DNA from: Embleya sp042956465
GTDB taxonomy: Bacteria > Actinomycetota > Actinomycetes > Streptomycetales > Streptomycetaceae
Direction of reading: 5' to 3'
NCBI RefSeq assembly: GCF_042956465.1
Contig: NZ_JBIBGL010000030.1
Coordinates: forward strand, 24,008 to 88,007
Length of the DNA: 64,000 bases
Part shown: in pieces, positions 41,709 through 50,446 of the stretch
Layout of the letters: each line of letters starts with the position of its first letter
Position numbering within the stretch: position 1 is the first letter of the stretch
The notes under the pieces: model-generated
Database searches by the model: none
Told to the model about the DNA's origin: nothing
The model's input: the letters and a program-made list of their open reading frames with translations, nothing else
Translations under genes and position numbers: made by a program

Positions 41709-42238
41709 TCCCGCAGGGTAGCCGCACAGCCGCCCCACGGAGTTTCGATTTCGGAGCACCCTGTGTCGACTGGCCCGAGCCCGCCGGCCCCGGCAACCGA
41801 AAGAGGACTGCACCAAAGTCCCACTTGCCTCCGGCATCCCCTTACGACCGGCCTGTACGCCGCCTACCGCACCCGGTTCGGCTTCGAGGACCCTCTCAGG
41901 TTTCGCACGCGCCTCCCCGGTTTCCGCACCGCGCGTTCGCGGCAAGGATCCGGGAGACGGTCGGCCCGACCTCGCCTCGCCGGATGACCACGTCCAACCA
42001 ACGCAAGTACCACCCGCGCATCGGCCTGCTCGACGATTCCGAGGAGACCCCGTGAGCGCGCTGATCGGGCCGGACCGGATCGCCCACGAAACCGGCATCG
42101 TCCGGCTCGAGGACCCCACCCACCTCGACTACATCAGCGAGGTCCTCGACCGCCTTCCACGCCGCGCTGTTGTCCCTGGGTTCCACCTGCCGGGGCACCC
42201 TCCGGCCGGCCGAAGCCGACCGTCGGGATGCCCCTCGA
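41709..42238. other. Intergenic region with two tiny overlapping plus-strand frames
   Basis: 530 bp. A 23-codon frame (41984-42055, starting MTTSNQRKYHPRIGLLDDSE) ends in GTGA, overlapping a second frame from GTG 42052. The second frame's first 36 codons look coding (IGPDRIAHETGIVRLEDP, DYISEVLDRLP) before losing codon bias. These may be remnants of a plus-strand operon cut by the neighbouring minus-strand gene. No family is recognised. Confidence 0.3.
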
Positions 42239-43612
42239 TCACCAGGGCGCGACCCGATAGTCCTTGAGGAAACACCCGAACACCGGCTCGCCCCGCTCCC
42301 CACGCACGATGGGGTCGTACACCCGGGCCGCACCGTCGACGACGTCCAACGGTGTGCGGAACCCGGCCGCCGCGACCCGCGCCTTGGCCGGGAGTGGCTT
42401 CTCATCGGTGATCCAGCCCGTGTCCACGCTGGTCATGTACACACCACGGGTGGCCAGTTCCTCGGCGCTGGTTCGGGTCAGCATGTTGAGCGCGGCCTTG
42501 GCCATGTTGGTGTGTGGATGCCCGGGCGACTTGTACGCGCGCCCGAACTGGCCCTCCACCGCCGACACGTTGACGATGTAGCGCCGCTCGCGCCCGGCTG
42601 CGCGCAGCAGCGGCAGCAACCGGCTCACCAGCACGAACGGCGCCGTGACATTGACGAGTTGCACTTCGAGCAACTCCACCGGATCCACCTCGTCCACCCG
42701 CTTGGACCACGAGTTGGCCGAACCCCGGTCCGGGATCAGCCCCGCCGCGTCCGGCTCGACCCGGACGGGCTGCGCACCGAGCGGCGCGGCCGGGCCCCAC
42801 TCGTCGGCGGGCAACCGGTCCAGCGCGAACGCACCGACCCCGGGCGCGAACTCGAACGCGCCGGCCCCCAGCGCGGCCCGCTCGGCCGCCAGCAGCGGCC
42901 CGTACGCCGCCGCCGGGCGCCGGATCGTCTGCGCCGCGTTGTTGACCAGAATGTCCAGCGGCCGGCCCTCGGCCACAAGTCGATCGCACCACGCCACCAG
43001 GCCGCCGAGGTCGCGCAGGTCGATCGCGTGCACGTGCAGCCGGTGCGCCCACGCGGCGTGGTCCGGCGCGGCGGCGAACCGCTCGTGCGTGTCGTGCGGG
43101 AAGCGCGACGTCACGATCACCTCCGCGCCGTCGCGCAGGAGCTTGAGTACCAGTTCGTGGCCGATCTTGACCCGACCGCCGGTGACCAGCGCCCGCCGCC
43201 CGGTCAGGTCGGTGCGCGCGTGGCGTCGTTGTCGGTTCTCCACCGCGCACGAGGGGCAGAGCCGGTGGTAGAAGCCGTCGACTCGCCGGTAGGGCTGCTT
43301 GCAGACGTAGCAGCGCAGCCCTGCCTCGACCACGCCGACACACGAGGGCAACCCGGTGTCGTCCAGCGGGAGATCCTCGATCCGGTCGGCGGCGCCCAGC
43401 GCGGTCCGCTCGGTCACCGCGGTGCGCTCTCGAGTGCGCAGCGCTCGCTGCTCGGCCCGGCGGCGATGGCGTCCGGAACGGATGAAGGAGGCGAGCACCT
43501 GCTCGATCCGCCGCCGCTCGGGTGCCTCCGGCGCCAGGTCGGACAGCGCGCCGAGTACGGCGAGGCAGTCCTCGAGGGATGGTGTGCCGGGGCGTGTGTC
43601 CGGGTCGTTCAT
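42239..43612 (-). CDS. SDR-family oxidoreductase with N-terminal zinc-ribbon
   Basis: A 457-residue protein. Residues 1-90 are helical. A four-cysteine zinc-binding knuckle (CYVCKQPYRRVDGFYHRLCPSC) lies at about 101-122. The Rossmann SDR domain follows, with ALVTGGRVKIGHEL (glycine-rich loop), HAIDLRD, ILVNNAAQT and a Ser in VNVSAVEGQ. Where SDRs have Tyr-x-x-x-Lys, this protein reads HTNMAKAAL, keeping the Lys but not the Tyr. It is much longer than a classical SDR (about 250). The combination resembles a little-studied extended SDR family. The lack of the Tyr argues for altered chemistry or a non-enzymatic role. Confidence 0.85.
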   Translation of the reverse strand: MNDPDTRPGTPSLEDCLAVLGALSDLAPEAPERRRIEQVLASFIRSGRHRRRAEQRALRTRERTAVTERTALGAADRIEDLPLDDTGLPSCVGVVEAGLRCYVCKQPYRRVDGFYHRLCPSCAVENRQRRHARTDLTGRRALVTGGRVKIGHELVLKLLRDGAEVIVTSRFPHDTHERFAAAPDHAAWAHRLHVHAIDLRDLGGLVAWCDRLVAEGRPLDILVNNAAQTIRRPAAAYGPLLAAERAALGAGAFEFAPGVGAFALDRLPADEWGPAAPLGAQPVRVEPDAAGLIPDRGSANSWSKRVDEVDPVELLEVQLVNVTAPFVLVSRLLPLLRAAGRERRYIVNVSAVEGQFGRAYKSPGHPHTNMAKAALNMLTRTSAEELATRGVYMTSVDTGWITDEKPLPAKARVAAAGFRTPLDVVDGAARVYDPIVRGERGEPVFGCFLKDYRVAPW

Positions 43613-44405
43613 GGGGTTCCCCCGAGGGACGTGCGGCGGATCCGGCGGCCGGCCCTATGGCTCCGCGGGATCCGCGAATCGGGCGTCAACCGGGTGCACT
43701 GGCGGCTCCCATCGGTTTGCTCCCTTCGCGGGCGGATCATGGGCGCCTGCCGACGAAGCGTCGGGTCGGCACGTCGGCGGATCGCCGACGGAGCGTCAGG
43801 TTATCGAGCGGCCGACATGCCGGTCACCGGCTTTTCCCGGCCGCTCCCGACTCGCGCGGCCCGGCGTCCTCGGCGAGCCGCATGCCGACCGTCCAGGAGA
43901 GTGCGCCTGTATGACGGCGTGCGATTCCGATTCCCGTGACCACGGCTTTCCCTGGTCATCGGACGGGACGTCACCGGACCGGACTGAGCCGTCCTGAGGG
44001 TTGTCGGGTGCCCGCGATCCGGGATTCGAGGTCGGCGGTGCGCCGGCCGGTCTTGGAAGCGTTGGTTGGAACGGGCGGCCTGAGCCGTTCGCCCGGCCGC
44101 TCTGCGTGGTCCGCGCCTCTGCGCCTCCACGCCTTTACGCCTCCGAGCGCCCTGCTGGGCCGTGCGCGTCGACAAGGGCGACAGGCCTGGCGCGCCCTCG
44201 CCGAGATCCCGGACGTCACCAGCGCCGACAGCCCCGCCCCGACCGGAATCACGAACGGCCCCGACGACACCGAAGCCCTCATCGGCCGCACGGTCGTGCG
44301 CTCCGCCACTGACCGACAAGGACAACAGGTGTACCGGGCCAGGTGGGGTTCTTCGCACTCGTGCCGCAGCCGTGTTCTGATGGATGGGTGAGCGAAGACG
44401 GCTCC
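43613..44405. other. Long intergenic region with a coding-like patch
   Basis: 793 bp upstream of the divergent SDR and ThpR genes. From about 44160 to 44340 a plus-strand frame is coding-like (QAWRALAEIPDVTSAD, EALIGRTVVRSATDRQG). It has no start of its own and is probably a gene tail left by deletion. 43613-44150 shows no supported frame. Confidence 0.3.
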
Positions 44406-45035
44406 ATGCGCTTGTTCGTGGCGCTTGTGCCGCCCCCAGAAGCGGTGGCGGAATTGCGTCGTGCCATCGATCCGATCCGCTCCCGGTACGAGGGGCTGCG
44501 CTGGACCGGGCCCCGAGGTTGGCACCTCACTCTCGCCTTTCTCGGCACCGTGGAGCCGAAGACCCGGATCGGGTTGGAGACCCGGCTCGCCCGCGTCGCC
44601 GCACGCCATCCGCCGCAAAATCTCGCGCTCACCGGCAGCGGCCGTTTCGGCGATCGCACCCTGTGGATCGGGATTCGGGGCGACCGGCGGGCGATGGCCG
44701 CCCTGGCCGTGGGCGTACGGCGCGCGGCCGACAAATGCCATATCCCGATCGAGGACCGGCCGTGGCACGGTCACGTGACTCTGGCCCGCGTCACCCAACC
44801 ACGCGGGGCGGGCGGGCGGCGGCCTCGGGGTGGTGTGCTCGCCGCCCCGGCGGCCGATCTCGCCGGATTCGACGGGGTGGAATGGACCGCGGCCCGGCTG
44901 CACCTGGTGCGGAGCGTCATCGGCGACGGCCCGGCCCGGTACCAGGACGTGGCGACGTGGCCGTTGGTGGGCAGGTTCTCATCGCACGTCCGCGTGGGAA
45001 CCCGGGATGGTGGCGACGAGTCCCGTTCGACTTGA
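44406..45035 (+). CDS. thpR: RNA 2',3'-cyclic phosphodiesterase
   Basis: A 209-residue member of the 2H phosphoesterase superfamily. The two catalytic H-x-T-x motifs are HLTLAF in the first half and HVTLAR in the second. MRLFVALVPPPEAVAELRRAI opens the fold, and RLHLVRSVI is close to the end. The enzyme opens 2',3'-cyclic phosphates to 2'-phosphates and shows 2'-5' RNA ligase activity in vitro. The ATG at 44406 aligns with the family start; GTG 44388 in the same frame is an alternative. It stands alone. Confidence 0.9.
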   Translation: MRLFVALVPPPEAVAELRRAIDPIRSRYEGLRWTGPRGWHLTLAFLGTVEPKTRIGLETRLARVAARHPPQNLALTGSGRFGDRTLWIGIRGDRRAMAALAVGVRRAADKCHIPIEDRPWHGHVTLARVTQPRGAGGRRPRGGVLAAPAADLAGFDGVEWTAARLHLVRSVIGDGPARYQDVATWPLVGRFSSHVRVGTRDGGDESRST

Positions 45036-45634
45036 GCGCCGCCCGAGCCGGCCGACGTTGGCCCACTACGCGACGCGCTCCCGCCGGATCGAACGTCACC
45101 ATTCCCACACTTCGGGGAGCCGGTGGGCAACCCGGCGAAGCTCCCGCAAGGGCCAACTCTCGGACACATCCGGCCTCGACGCTTCCGACGGGCCGTCCAC
45201 GAGAGCCGTGTACCCGGCGGAGCGCGCGTGCGTACGCGGCCCGGTCGAGACTCCGGCCAAGCCGGATCCGTGGGGACATCACAGGGACGCCCCCAGCGAA
45301 GTTCCTGCCGACTACTACAACGCTCTGTGGCAACTACACGCCCGGCCCCTGTCTCCGACGGCGTAACCCCGGCGGTTTCAATCCGGCAGAGGATTGCCTT
45401 GGAGGTTCCTTCCCCGCACGGCCAGGGGCCCTCGGCCAGGGGGCTCAGCGGTGCACGGAAATCCAGGACCTCGTTGTCCGGGGAGACGGCGACGTCGCCT
45501 TCGCTCAGCAGGAGCGCACGACCGAGACGCGCCGTAGCCCTGGGATCCGATCAGGAACCGGCCGGGACCCGCCATCGCCCGCCTGGATCGTCGGCGACCG
45601 GCCGGTCGCCGAACGCGCGGCGTTCGGTGGTTGG
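45036..45634. other. Intergenic region without a supported gene
   Basis: 599 bp. A minus-strand stretch at about 45385-45530 is coding-like (RALLLSEGDVAVSPDNEVLD) but has no start or family match. It is otherwise featureless. Confidence 0.3.
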
Positions 45635-46048
45635 TTACGGGTTGGGGGTCGGTGCGGCGCTGCCGCTGTAGGACGGCAGGTCGGCCACGAGCTTGGTGAG
45701 GGCCGGGTTGCCCGCGTAGCGGCGTTCGTGGAGTTCGGCGATCTTGCGGGCGATGTCGGGGTCGTCGCTGTCGGTGGTGTCGTAGGAGACGAAGGTTTCG
45801 AGGAGCGGCAGACCGATCCGGTCGGTGTGGGCGTGGGAGGGCGCCATCAGGTACTCCCAGTACCCGTCGAGGTCTTCGAGAACGAACACGGCGCCGTACT
45901 CGAAGTCGCCGCCGACGTCCCTGCCGACGACGTACCGCACGACCGCGTCGATCGACTCGCCCTGGTTGCGCAGGCTCGCCAGGGCCTCCTCGCGCTGCTC
46001 GGCGGTGACGGTCTCCTTGAAGGCGAAACGGTTGTGGTGGTAGATCAT
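45635..46048 (-). CDS. Dabb (stress-responsive A/B barrel) domain protein
   Basis: A 137-residue protein with one Dabb domain. IYHHNRFAFKETVTAEQREEAL at the start, then RYVVGRDVGGDFEYGAVFVLEDLDGY and the H-x-D-R segment PSHAHTDRIG, followed by a short tail. These ferredoxin-like barrels dimerise and act in varied roles, including cyclisation or stress response. The ATG at 46048 has GGGGAGAG 7 nt upstream and overlaps the end of the TetR gene by 4 bp (ATGA), so the pair is one operon and probably auto-regulated. Confidence 0.85.
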   Translation of the reverse strand: MIYHHNRFAFKETVTAEQREEALASLRNQGESIDAVVRYVVGRDVGGDFEYGAVFVLEDLDGYWEYLMAPSHAHTDRIGLPLLETFVSYDTTDSDDPDIARKIAELHERRYAGNPALTKLVADLPSYSGSAAPTPNP

Positions 46049-46692
46049 TTCTCTCCCCTGACGTTCGGACGGTGGGCGTGCGGGTGGTGCGCGGCGGGGT
46101 CGGTGGGCGAGGCGGACCAGTAGTCGAGCAGTGCGGACACCGCCTGTTCGGCCAGGTGCAGGGCGCGGTCGAATCCGACGTCCTCGATCGACCCGATGCC
46201 GGCGAGACCGTGCAGCGTGCCCCACAGCAGGTCGCAGGCATCGTCGAGGTCGACCGGCCCGGCTGCGGTGTCGGCCGCCCACGCGTGGACGACCCCGCGG
46301 GTGAAGGCGAGCACTTCGGCGGCGGCCGCACGGCGGGTGGCGGCGTCGACGCCCGTGCCGGCACCGCCCGACACGAGTTGGTAGGGACCGGGCTGCGAGC
46401 GGGCGAACTCCAGGTACGCGGCGGCGGCCAGATGCGGCCCACGTGACGCCGGCTCGTCGACCACCGCGGACCGCATCCGCTCCAGCAGGTCGGCATTGGC
46501 CCGCTCCAGCAGCGTCCGCAGCACGACCTCCTTGCTCGCGAAGTGCTGGTAGATCACCGGCGCGCTGTAGCCGATCTCGGCGGCGATCCGCCGGATCGTC
46601 ACGGCCCGCCAGCCTTCGGCCTCCGCCATTCGGCCGGCGACGTCCAGGATCTCGGCGAACGTCCGCCGCCGAACCTCTTCCCGTCTTCCCAT
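46045..46692 (-). CDS. TetR-family repressor of the Dabb operon
   Basis: A 215-residue TetR-family protein. The helix-turn-helix (FAEILDVAGRMAEAEGWRAVTIRRIAAEIGYSAPVIYQHFASKEVVL, split here into its parts: helix 1, IRRIAAEIG, YSAPVIYQHF) is followed by a TetR_C/WHG-type ligand domain with AYLEFARSQPGPYQLVSGG. Start ATG 46692 lies 8 bp from a double palindrome that is almost certainly its operator. It overlaps the Dabb gene by 4 bp. The ligand is unknown. Confidence 0.92.
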   Translation of the reverse strand: MGRREEVRRRTFAEILDVAGRMAEAEGWRAVTIRRIAAEIGYSAPVIYQHFASKEVVLRTLLERANADLLERMRSAVVDEPASRGPHLAAAAYLEFARSQPGPYQLVSGGAGTGVDAATRRAAAAEVLAFTRGVVHAWAADTAAGPVDLDDACDLLWGTLHGLAGIGSIEDVGFDRALHLAEQAVSALLDYWSASPTDPAAHHPHAHRPNVRGEK

Positions 46693-46700
46693 CCGAACTC

Positions 46701-46731
46701 CTAACGACGTTAGATAATCTAACGTCGTTAG
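46701..46731. promoter_or_regulatory. Double palindromic operator of the TetR/Dabb operon
   Basis: Two copies of the 13-bp palindrome CTAACG-W-CGTTAG (46701-46713 with A, 46719-46731 with T) are arranged as one larger perfect inverted repeat with 14-nt arms (46701-46714, 46718-46731) and a 3-nt spacer. They sit directly before the TetR start codon. This is the classical geometry for two TetR dimers. Confidence 0.9.
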
Positions 46732-46824
46732 GATCTCTCCGAACCCCGGTTCTGTCAAGGGTGGTTGAGAGGCATCGAACGACTGACGGCTGGTGTGCTC
46801 GGTCGTTGATCCGGTTGGGGGTGG

Positions 46825-47035
46825 GTCATCGATGATGTGCGTGTGTGGGCCGGGGAGTCGGAGCGGGTGCACGGGCGTTTTGTGCATCGCTTGGGGCGGG
46901 TGGGGAGAGGGAGACGGCGCTTGCGTACATGCGCGGGTTGATCGCGCCGTTGGAGCGCGAGAACGGGTGGACGCCGGCGGAGAGGCCGGGCATGGCGGTC
47001 CGAATCGAATGAACCGGCTGTTGAACTCCACCTTC
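46825..47035 (+). mobile_element. IS701-family transposase remnant
   Basis: Plus-strand pieces of an IS701-type transposase N-terminus: VWAGESERVHGRFVHRLGR, then (after a frameshift near 46915) ALAYMRGLIAPLERENGWTP, then (another shift near 47008) MNRLLNSTF. In intact elements these segments follow one another in one frame. The rest of the transposase, including the DDE triad, is absent and the next gene begins 160 bp later. Terminal inverted repeats were not found. It marks a past insertion and deletion. Confidence 0.8.
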
Positions 47036-47192
47036 CGGTGTCGTGGGCCGACGATCCGCAGCGCTGCCGGGCAGCCAACGCATTTTGTCCCGTGGGGAGT
47101 TGATTCGCTGTCAGAATTGTCGGGTGCCGTCGCCCGCCGCGACGTCGTCTCGTCGTGGCGTCGAGCGCGGCGGGGGATTGGGGGGTGCGGCA

Positions 47193-48689
47193 ATGACCGA
47201 GCACACGATCGGTGGGGCAGGCGATGCTCCGCCCGAGCGGCCCGCGAACGAGGCCGAACTGAAGCCCGCACTGCATGCGGTGCTGCGGGGCCAGGCGAAC
47301 AGCGCGATGCAGAAGTGGAAGGACAACGCCAACCAGCAGGTCGACGCACAGCTCGCGCACATCGCCGACCCGACGCGCCGGGCGCTGTGGAAGGCCCAGA
47401 TGGTCGCACTCATCGACCACTTGGCGAAGGAGATGTTCGAGGACCTGAAGGTCCTCTTCGAGGATTCCGTCAAGGATGCCCTCGCGGAACTGTCGTCGGT
47501 TCGGCACGACGACATCATGTGTGCCGACGTCACCGGCGCACGGCTCAGGACCGCCACCAAGGATCGGCTCGGAGCGTTCACCTCGTCCACCAAGCTGATG
47601 AACTCCCTTCTGGCCGCGCTGCCGAGCGCGGATGCCAAGTTGACGGCGTTCGCCCAGCGCTCGACCACCGTCGAACTGCACCGTACGACCGCACTCGCCT
47701 CGTATACCGCGGCGTTCGACGAACTCGCCGCGACCGTTGCCGAGGCGGACGCCGCCGTGCTCTGTATCGGTTCGTTCCAGCTCACCGCGATTCTCGAACC
47801 GCTCACCGTTCCGCTGGTCAAGCACCGCAACGTCGCCGTGCCCCTGCTCCAGGTCACCCCGGTACGACTCGGAGAGCAGATCGACGTGCAACTCGGCACG
47901 TCCCACACGCTTTCCGAGGACCAGCAGAAGCAGCAGATCACCAACCTGTGCACCGCGCCGATCAGCGCCGTCGTCACGGCGAACCTGAATCTGTGCGGCA
48001 GCGTGAGCCTGGTACGCCCCGAGGTCGTCGACCGGTTCACGTGCCTGTCCGGGATGGGCACGCCCGCGCTGAAGGCATGCACGTCGATGGTCGCGTTCTA
48101 CGGCAAGCCGTGGCTGATGTGCATCGGGGGCCTGGAACCGGAGGAGATCGCGCAGGTCCTCGTGCACTGCCAGAACAGTACGATCCTCGCCGCGCTCAAG
48201 AAGCGAATGCCGGCGAAGTCGACCACGCTCGAACTGTCCAAGGCGGTCAACGTGCTCGCGTGGCGCGGCGTCGATTGGGATTTCGTGTGCGCCACGATCC
48301 ACAAGCTCGGCTACGTGGAGATCCAGTGTCCCGGCGGAGTCACCGCGCTGACCTGGATCCCCATCCACGAGTCGTGGGTTCCGCGGGCCTTCTGCACGGC
48401 GAGCATGGAGACCGACCTGGCCTGCCTGAAACACATGAAGGAGGAGACCGGGAAGGCGCCCTCGGGCGCCAAGCTCACGATGTACTTCGCCGAACTGGTG
48501 GCCGCCTGCGTCGAGGCCTGCGCGCAGTGGCGCCACGCGGGGCGCCCCGCGGACTTCAAGGTGGTGGTGCAGCCGGAGCACGGAGTGGCCGTCTGGACCA
48601 TCCGCGTGCGCAACCTGTACGGGAAGCCCCAGGTGTTCCACGTCGACAGCGGGTATGCGAAATCCCCGTGGGTGAAGCACCCGAACTGA
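47193..48689 (+). CDS. Unrecognised 498-residue protein
   Basis: A cytoplasmic, mostly helical-looking protein with 13 or more cysteines and many conserved-looking aromatic positions. No known motif is recognised: there is no P-loop, no HTH and no membrane segment. Segments include HAVLRGQANSAMQKWKDNA (helical start), KLMNSLLAALPSADAKLTAF, LCIGSFQLTAILEPLTVPL, LTWIPIHESWVPRAF and a C-terminal beta-rich part VVVQPEHGVAVWTIRVRNLY. Codon bias is strongly coding. The ATG at 47193 follows a G-rich tract; no better start is visible. It sits between an IS701 remnant and a terminator, so it may have been acquired or exposed by rearrangement. Confidence 0.75.
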   Translation: MTEHTIGGAGDAPPERPANEAELKPALHAVLRGQANSAMQKWKDNANQQVDAQLAHIADPTRRALWKAQMVALIDHLAKEMFEDLKVLFEDSVKDALAELSSVRHDDIMCADVTGARLRTATKDRLGAFTSSTKLMNSLLAALPSADAKLTAFAQRSTTVELHRTTALASYTAAFDELAATVAEADAAVLCIGSFQLTAILEPLTVPLVKHRNVAVPLLQVTPVRLGEQIDVQLGTSHTLSEDQQKQQITNLCTAPISAVVTANLNLCGSVSLVRPEVVDRFTCLSGMGTPALKACTSMVAFYGKPWLMCIGGLEPEEIAQVLVHCQNSTILAALKKRMPAKSTTLELSKAVNVLAWRGVDWDFVCATIHKLGYVEIQCPGGVTALTWIPIHESWVPRAFCTASMETDLACLKHMKEETGKAPSGAKLTMYFAELVAACVEACAQWRHAGRPADFKVVVQPEHGVAVWTIRVRNLYGKPQVFHVDSGYAKSPWVKHPN

Positions 48690-48701
48690 CCGATCCCCGA
48701 G

Positions 48702-48739
48702 GGCCGGTGCGAACAGCCACACGGTGATGCGCACCGGCC
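48702..48739 (+). terminator. Hairpin terminator of the 498-residue gene
   Basis: 10-bp arms GGCCGGTGCG and CGCACCGGCC with an 18-nt loop, 12 bp after the stop. The remaining 48740-49163 shows no supported gene. Confidence 0.65.
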
Positions 48740-49163
48740 TTCGACCGGTGGCTCCCGCCCTGGACCGGAGGCCCTGGCCGGTGCTCGCGTCCCGGCGGGC
48801 CACGCCGATCGCGCGGCGCGTCCGCCCGGCGCCGCCGCGGCGGCTCGTCGTTGGGTGAAGGCGCGGAACCATCCGGCGGCGCGTGCGATCGGCGGATGGG
48901 CGAGACCGGTCGGCCCGTAGAGCGGGAATCGCCCACGCCCCGATCGGCGTCGACTCACCGCGATGCCGATCGACGCCCGTGGTGACGTCGATCGGGGGCG
49001 CGGACGGATCACCCGGCCGAGGTTGATCGCCGCGTTGGTCGAACTGGTTGTCGGATGTCGGAACTCCTCTGTCGGAACTCCTCCGGCGCGGCGTGGCCGT
49101 ACCGTGCAGGCGCGGCCGGGTGCGTTCCCGGCCGCGCCGTGGGGACCCGGTACCGGGTGCGAA

Positions 49164-49760
49164 CTACGCCGCGGTCACCGGTCGATAGGTGCACACGTGT
49201 ACGCCCGTGGCGCCGACCGTGGTCGAGACCAGTTCGAGCGTGCGCAGTGTGCCGTCGACCGGATACATCGTCTTTCCGCCACCGATCAGCACCGGCATGA
49301 TCATGAGCCGCAGTTCGTCGACCAGCCCTTCGGCCAGGAGGGTGCGGGCGAGCGAGAGGCTGCCCATCACCACCAGGTCCCGACCCTCGGTTCCGCGCAG
49401 CTTCCGGATCCGGTCGAGTGCCTGGTCGCCGGGTATGCGGGTGGTGTTGTTCCAGGTGAGATCGTCGTCGTCCAGGGTGCCGGAGACGACGTACTTGGCG
49501 ACCGAGTTCATGTGGTCGGCGAAGGGGTCGCCGGCCCGTTCGGGCCATGCCGCGGCCATGCCCTGCCACGTGCGCCGTCCGAACAGCAGCGCGTCGGTGT
49601 CGGCGGCCCACTCGGCGAGGGCCCCGCCCATCACCTGCGGATCGAAGAACGGGTGTGTCCAGCCACCGTGGGCGAATCCGCCCTCGGTGTCCTCGTCCGG
49701 ATGGCCCGGGGCCTGCATGACGCCGTCCAAGCTGACGAATTGACCGATCACAATGCGCAT
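49164..49760 (-). CDS. Dihydrofolate-reductase-like (RibD C-terminal) protein
   Basis: A 198-residue protein of the RibD_C/DHFR-like family. MRIVIGQFVSLDGVMQAP at the start, DALLFGRRTWQGMAAAWPE in the middle (nucleotide-binding region), KYVVSGTL and VVMGSLSLARTLLAEGLVDELRL (Rossmann-like glycine turn), and VLIGGGKTMYP near the end. Such stand-alone reductase-like proteins are common in actinomycetes. Their substrates are mostly unknown, and trimethoprim-target function is unlikely. Start ATG 49760 was chosen on family alignment over an upstream start at 49835. It diverges from the DGPF/sigma-factor operon by about 356 bp. Confidence 0.87.
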   Translation of the reverse strand: MRIVIGQFVSLDGVMQAPGHPDEDTEGGFAHGGWTHPFFDPQVMGGALAEWAADTDALLFGRRTWQGMAAAWPERAGDPFADHMNSVAKYVVSGTLDDDDLTWNNTTRIPGDQALDRIRKLRGTEGRDLVVMGSLSLARTLLAEGLVDELRLMIMPVLIGGGKTMYPVDGTLRTLELVSTTVGATGVHVCTYRPVTAA

Positions 49761-50116
49761 CGAACCGTCTCGTTTCCTCGTTGTTCGTGGGTCATGGAGA
49801 CGTCGGGCCGTCCACGACTCTTCGGTCCCGACCATCCTTTTGCAGGCACCGCAGGGGGTGACCTTCGACCACCTCGTTGCGCGACGACCCGTGCGTCACC
49901 ACGAAGCACACCGCACGGGGCGGGTGTTCCCGGTGGACGCGATCACGGTCGGCTCCTTCGAGAGGCGGGCGAGCCTCGGATTTCTTCCCCGGGGCTCGCA
50001 CCGTCGTCGATCCGCCGATGCGACAGGGAATAATGTGATTCCCTGTCACATGGCCGGCGCGACGTGTCGGTGCGCCCCGGCGATCCGGCCGGGCGAGACC
50101 GAACCGGAGGAACACC
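49761..50116. other. Promoter region of the DGPF/sigma-factor operon
   Basis: 356 bp between divergent genes. A less GC-rich patch at 50020-50050 contains GGGAATAATGTGATTCCC, a palindrome of two 7-nt arms (GGGAATA... to ...GATTCCC region, 50027-50044, one internal mismatch) about 75 bp before the DGPF start. It could be an operator or an ECF promoter zone. No gene is supported. Confidence 0.4.
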
Positions 50117-50446
50117 ATGCGCTACCTGATGACGTCCAAGGCCTCGGAGAACGCGAAGGTCCCCGACGAGAAGCTGTTCGCCGAGATGGGTGCCTTCATC
50201 GACGAACTCAGCGCCGCCGGCGTGCTGTTGGCCACCGGCGGCCTTGAGCCGAGCGGCGTCCGGCTGGTTTCCGAGGGCGGCGACATCACCGTCACCGACG
50301 GCCCGTTCGCCGAGTCCAAGGAGGCGGTCGTCGGCTTCGCCCTGGTCGAGGTCCGGTCCAAGGAGGAGGCGGTCGAACTCGGCCGCCGGTTCCGCAGGAT
50401 CGTCGGTGACGGCGAGAGCGTGATCCAGCAGGTCTTCGGTCCGTGA
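50117..50446 (+). CDS. DGPF/YciI-domain protein coupled to the sigma factor
   Basis: A 109-residue YCII-type protein of the DGPF subgroup. MRYLMTSKASENAKVPDEK opens, VTDGPFAESKEAVVGFALV carries the DGPF motif, and RRFRRIVGDGESVIQQVF closes. DGPF proteins are the standard genomic partner of ECF42-group sigma factors. Its stop overlaps the GTG start of the sigma-factor gene by 4 bp, so the two are translationally coupled. GGAGGAA lies 7 nt before the ATG. Its biochemical role is unknown; a sensing or enzymatic function has been proposed for the group. Confidence 0.9.
   Translation: MRYLMTSKASENAKVPDEKLFAEMGAFIDELSAAGVLLATGGLEPSGVRLVSEGGDITVTDGPFAESKEAVVGFALVEVRSKEEAVELGRRFRRIVGDGESVIQQVFGP

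Noticed and set aside
41984..42160. Two tiny overlapping frames (MTTSNQRK... and the GTG frame after it) as real genes
   Set aside because: The GTGA overlap is suggestive, but the second frame loses coding bias after about 36 codons and neither has a family match, so they are treated as probable remnants.
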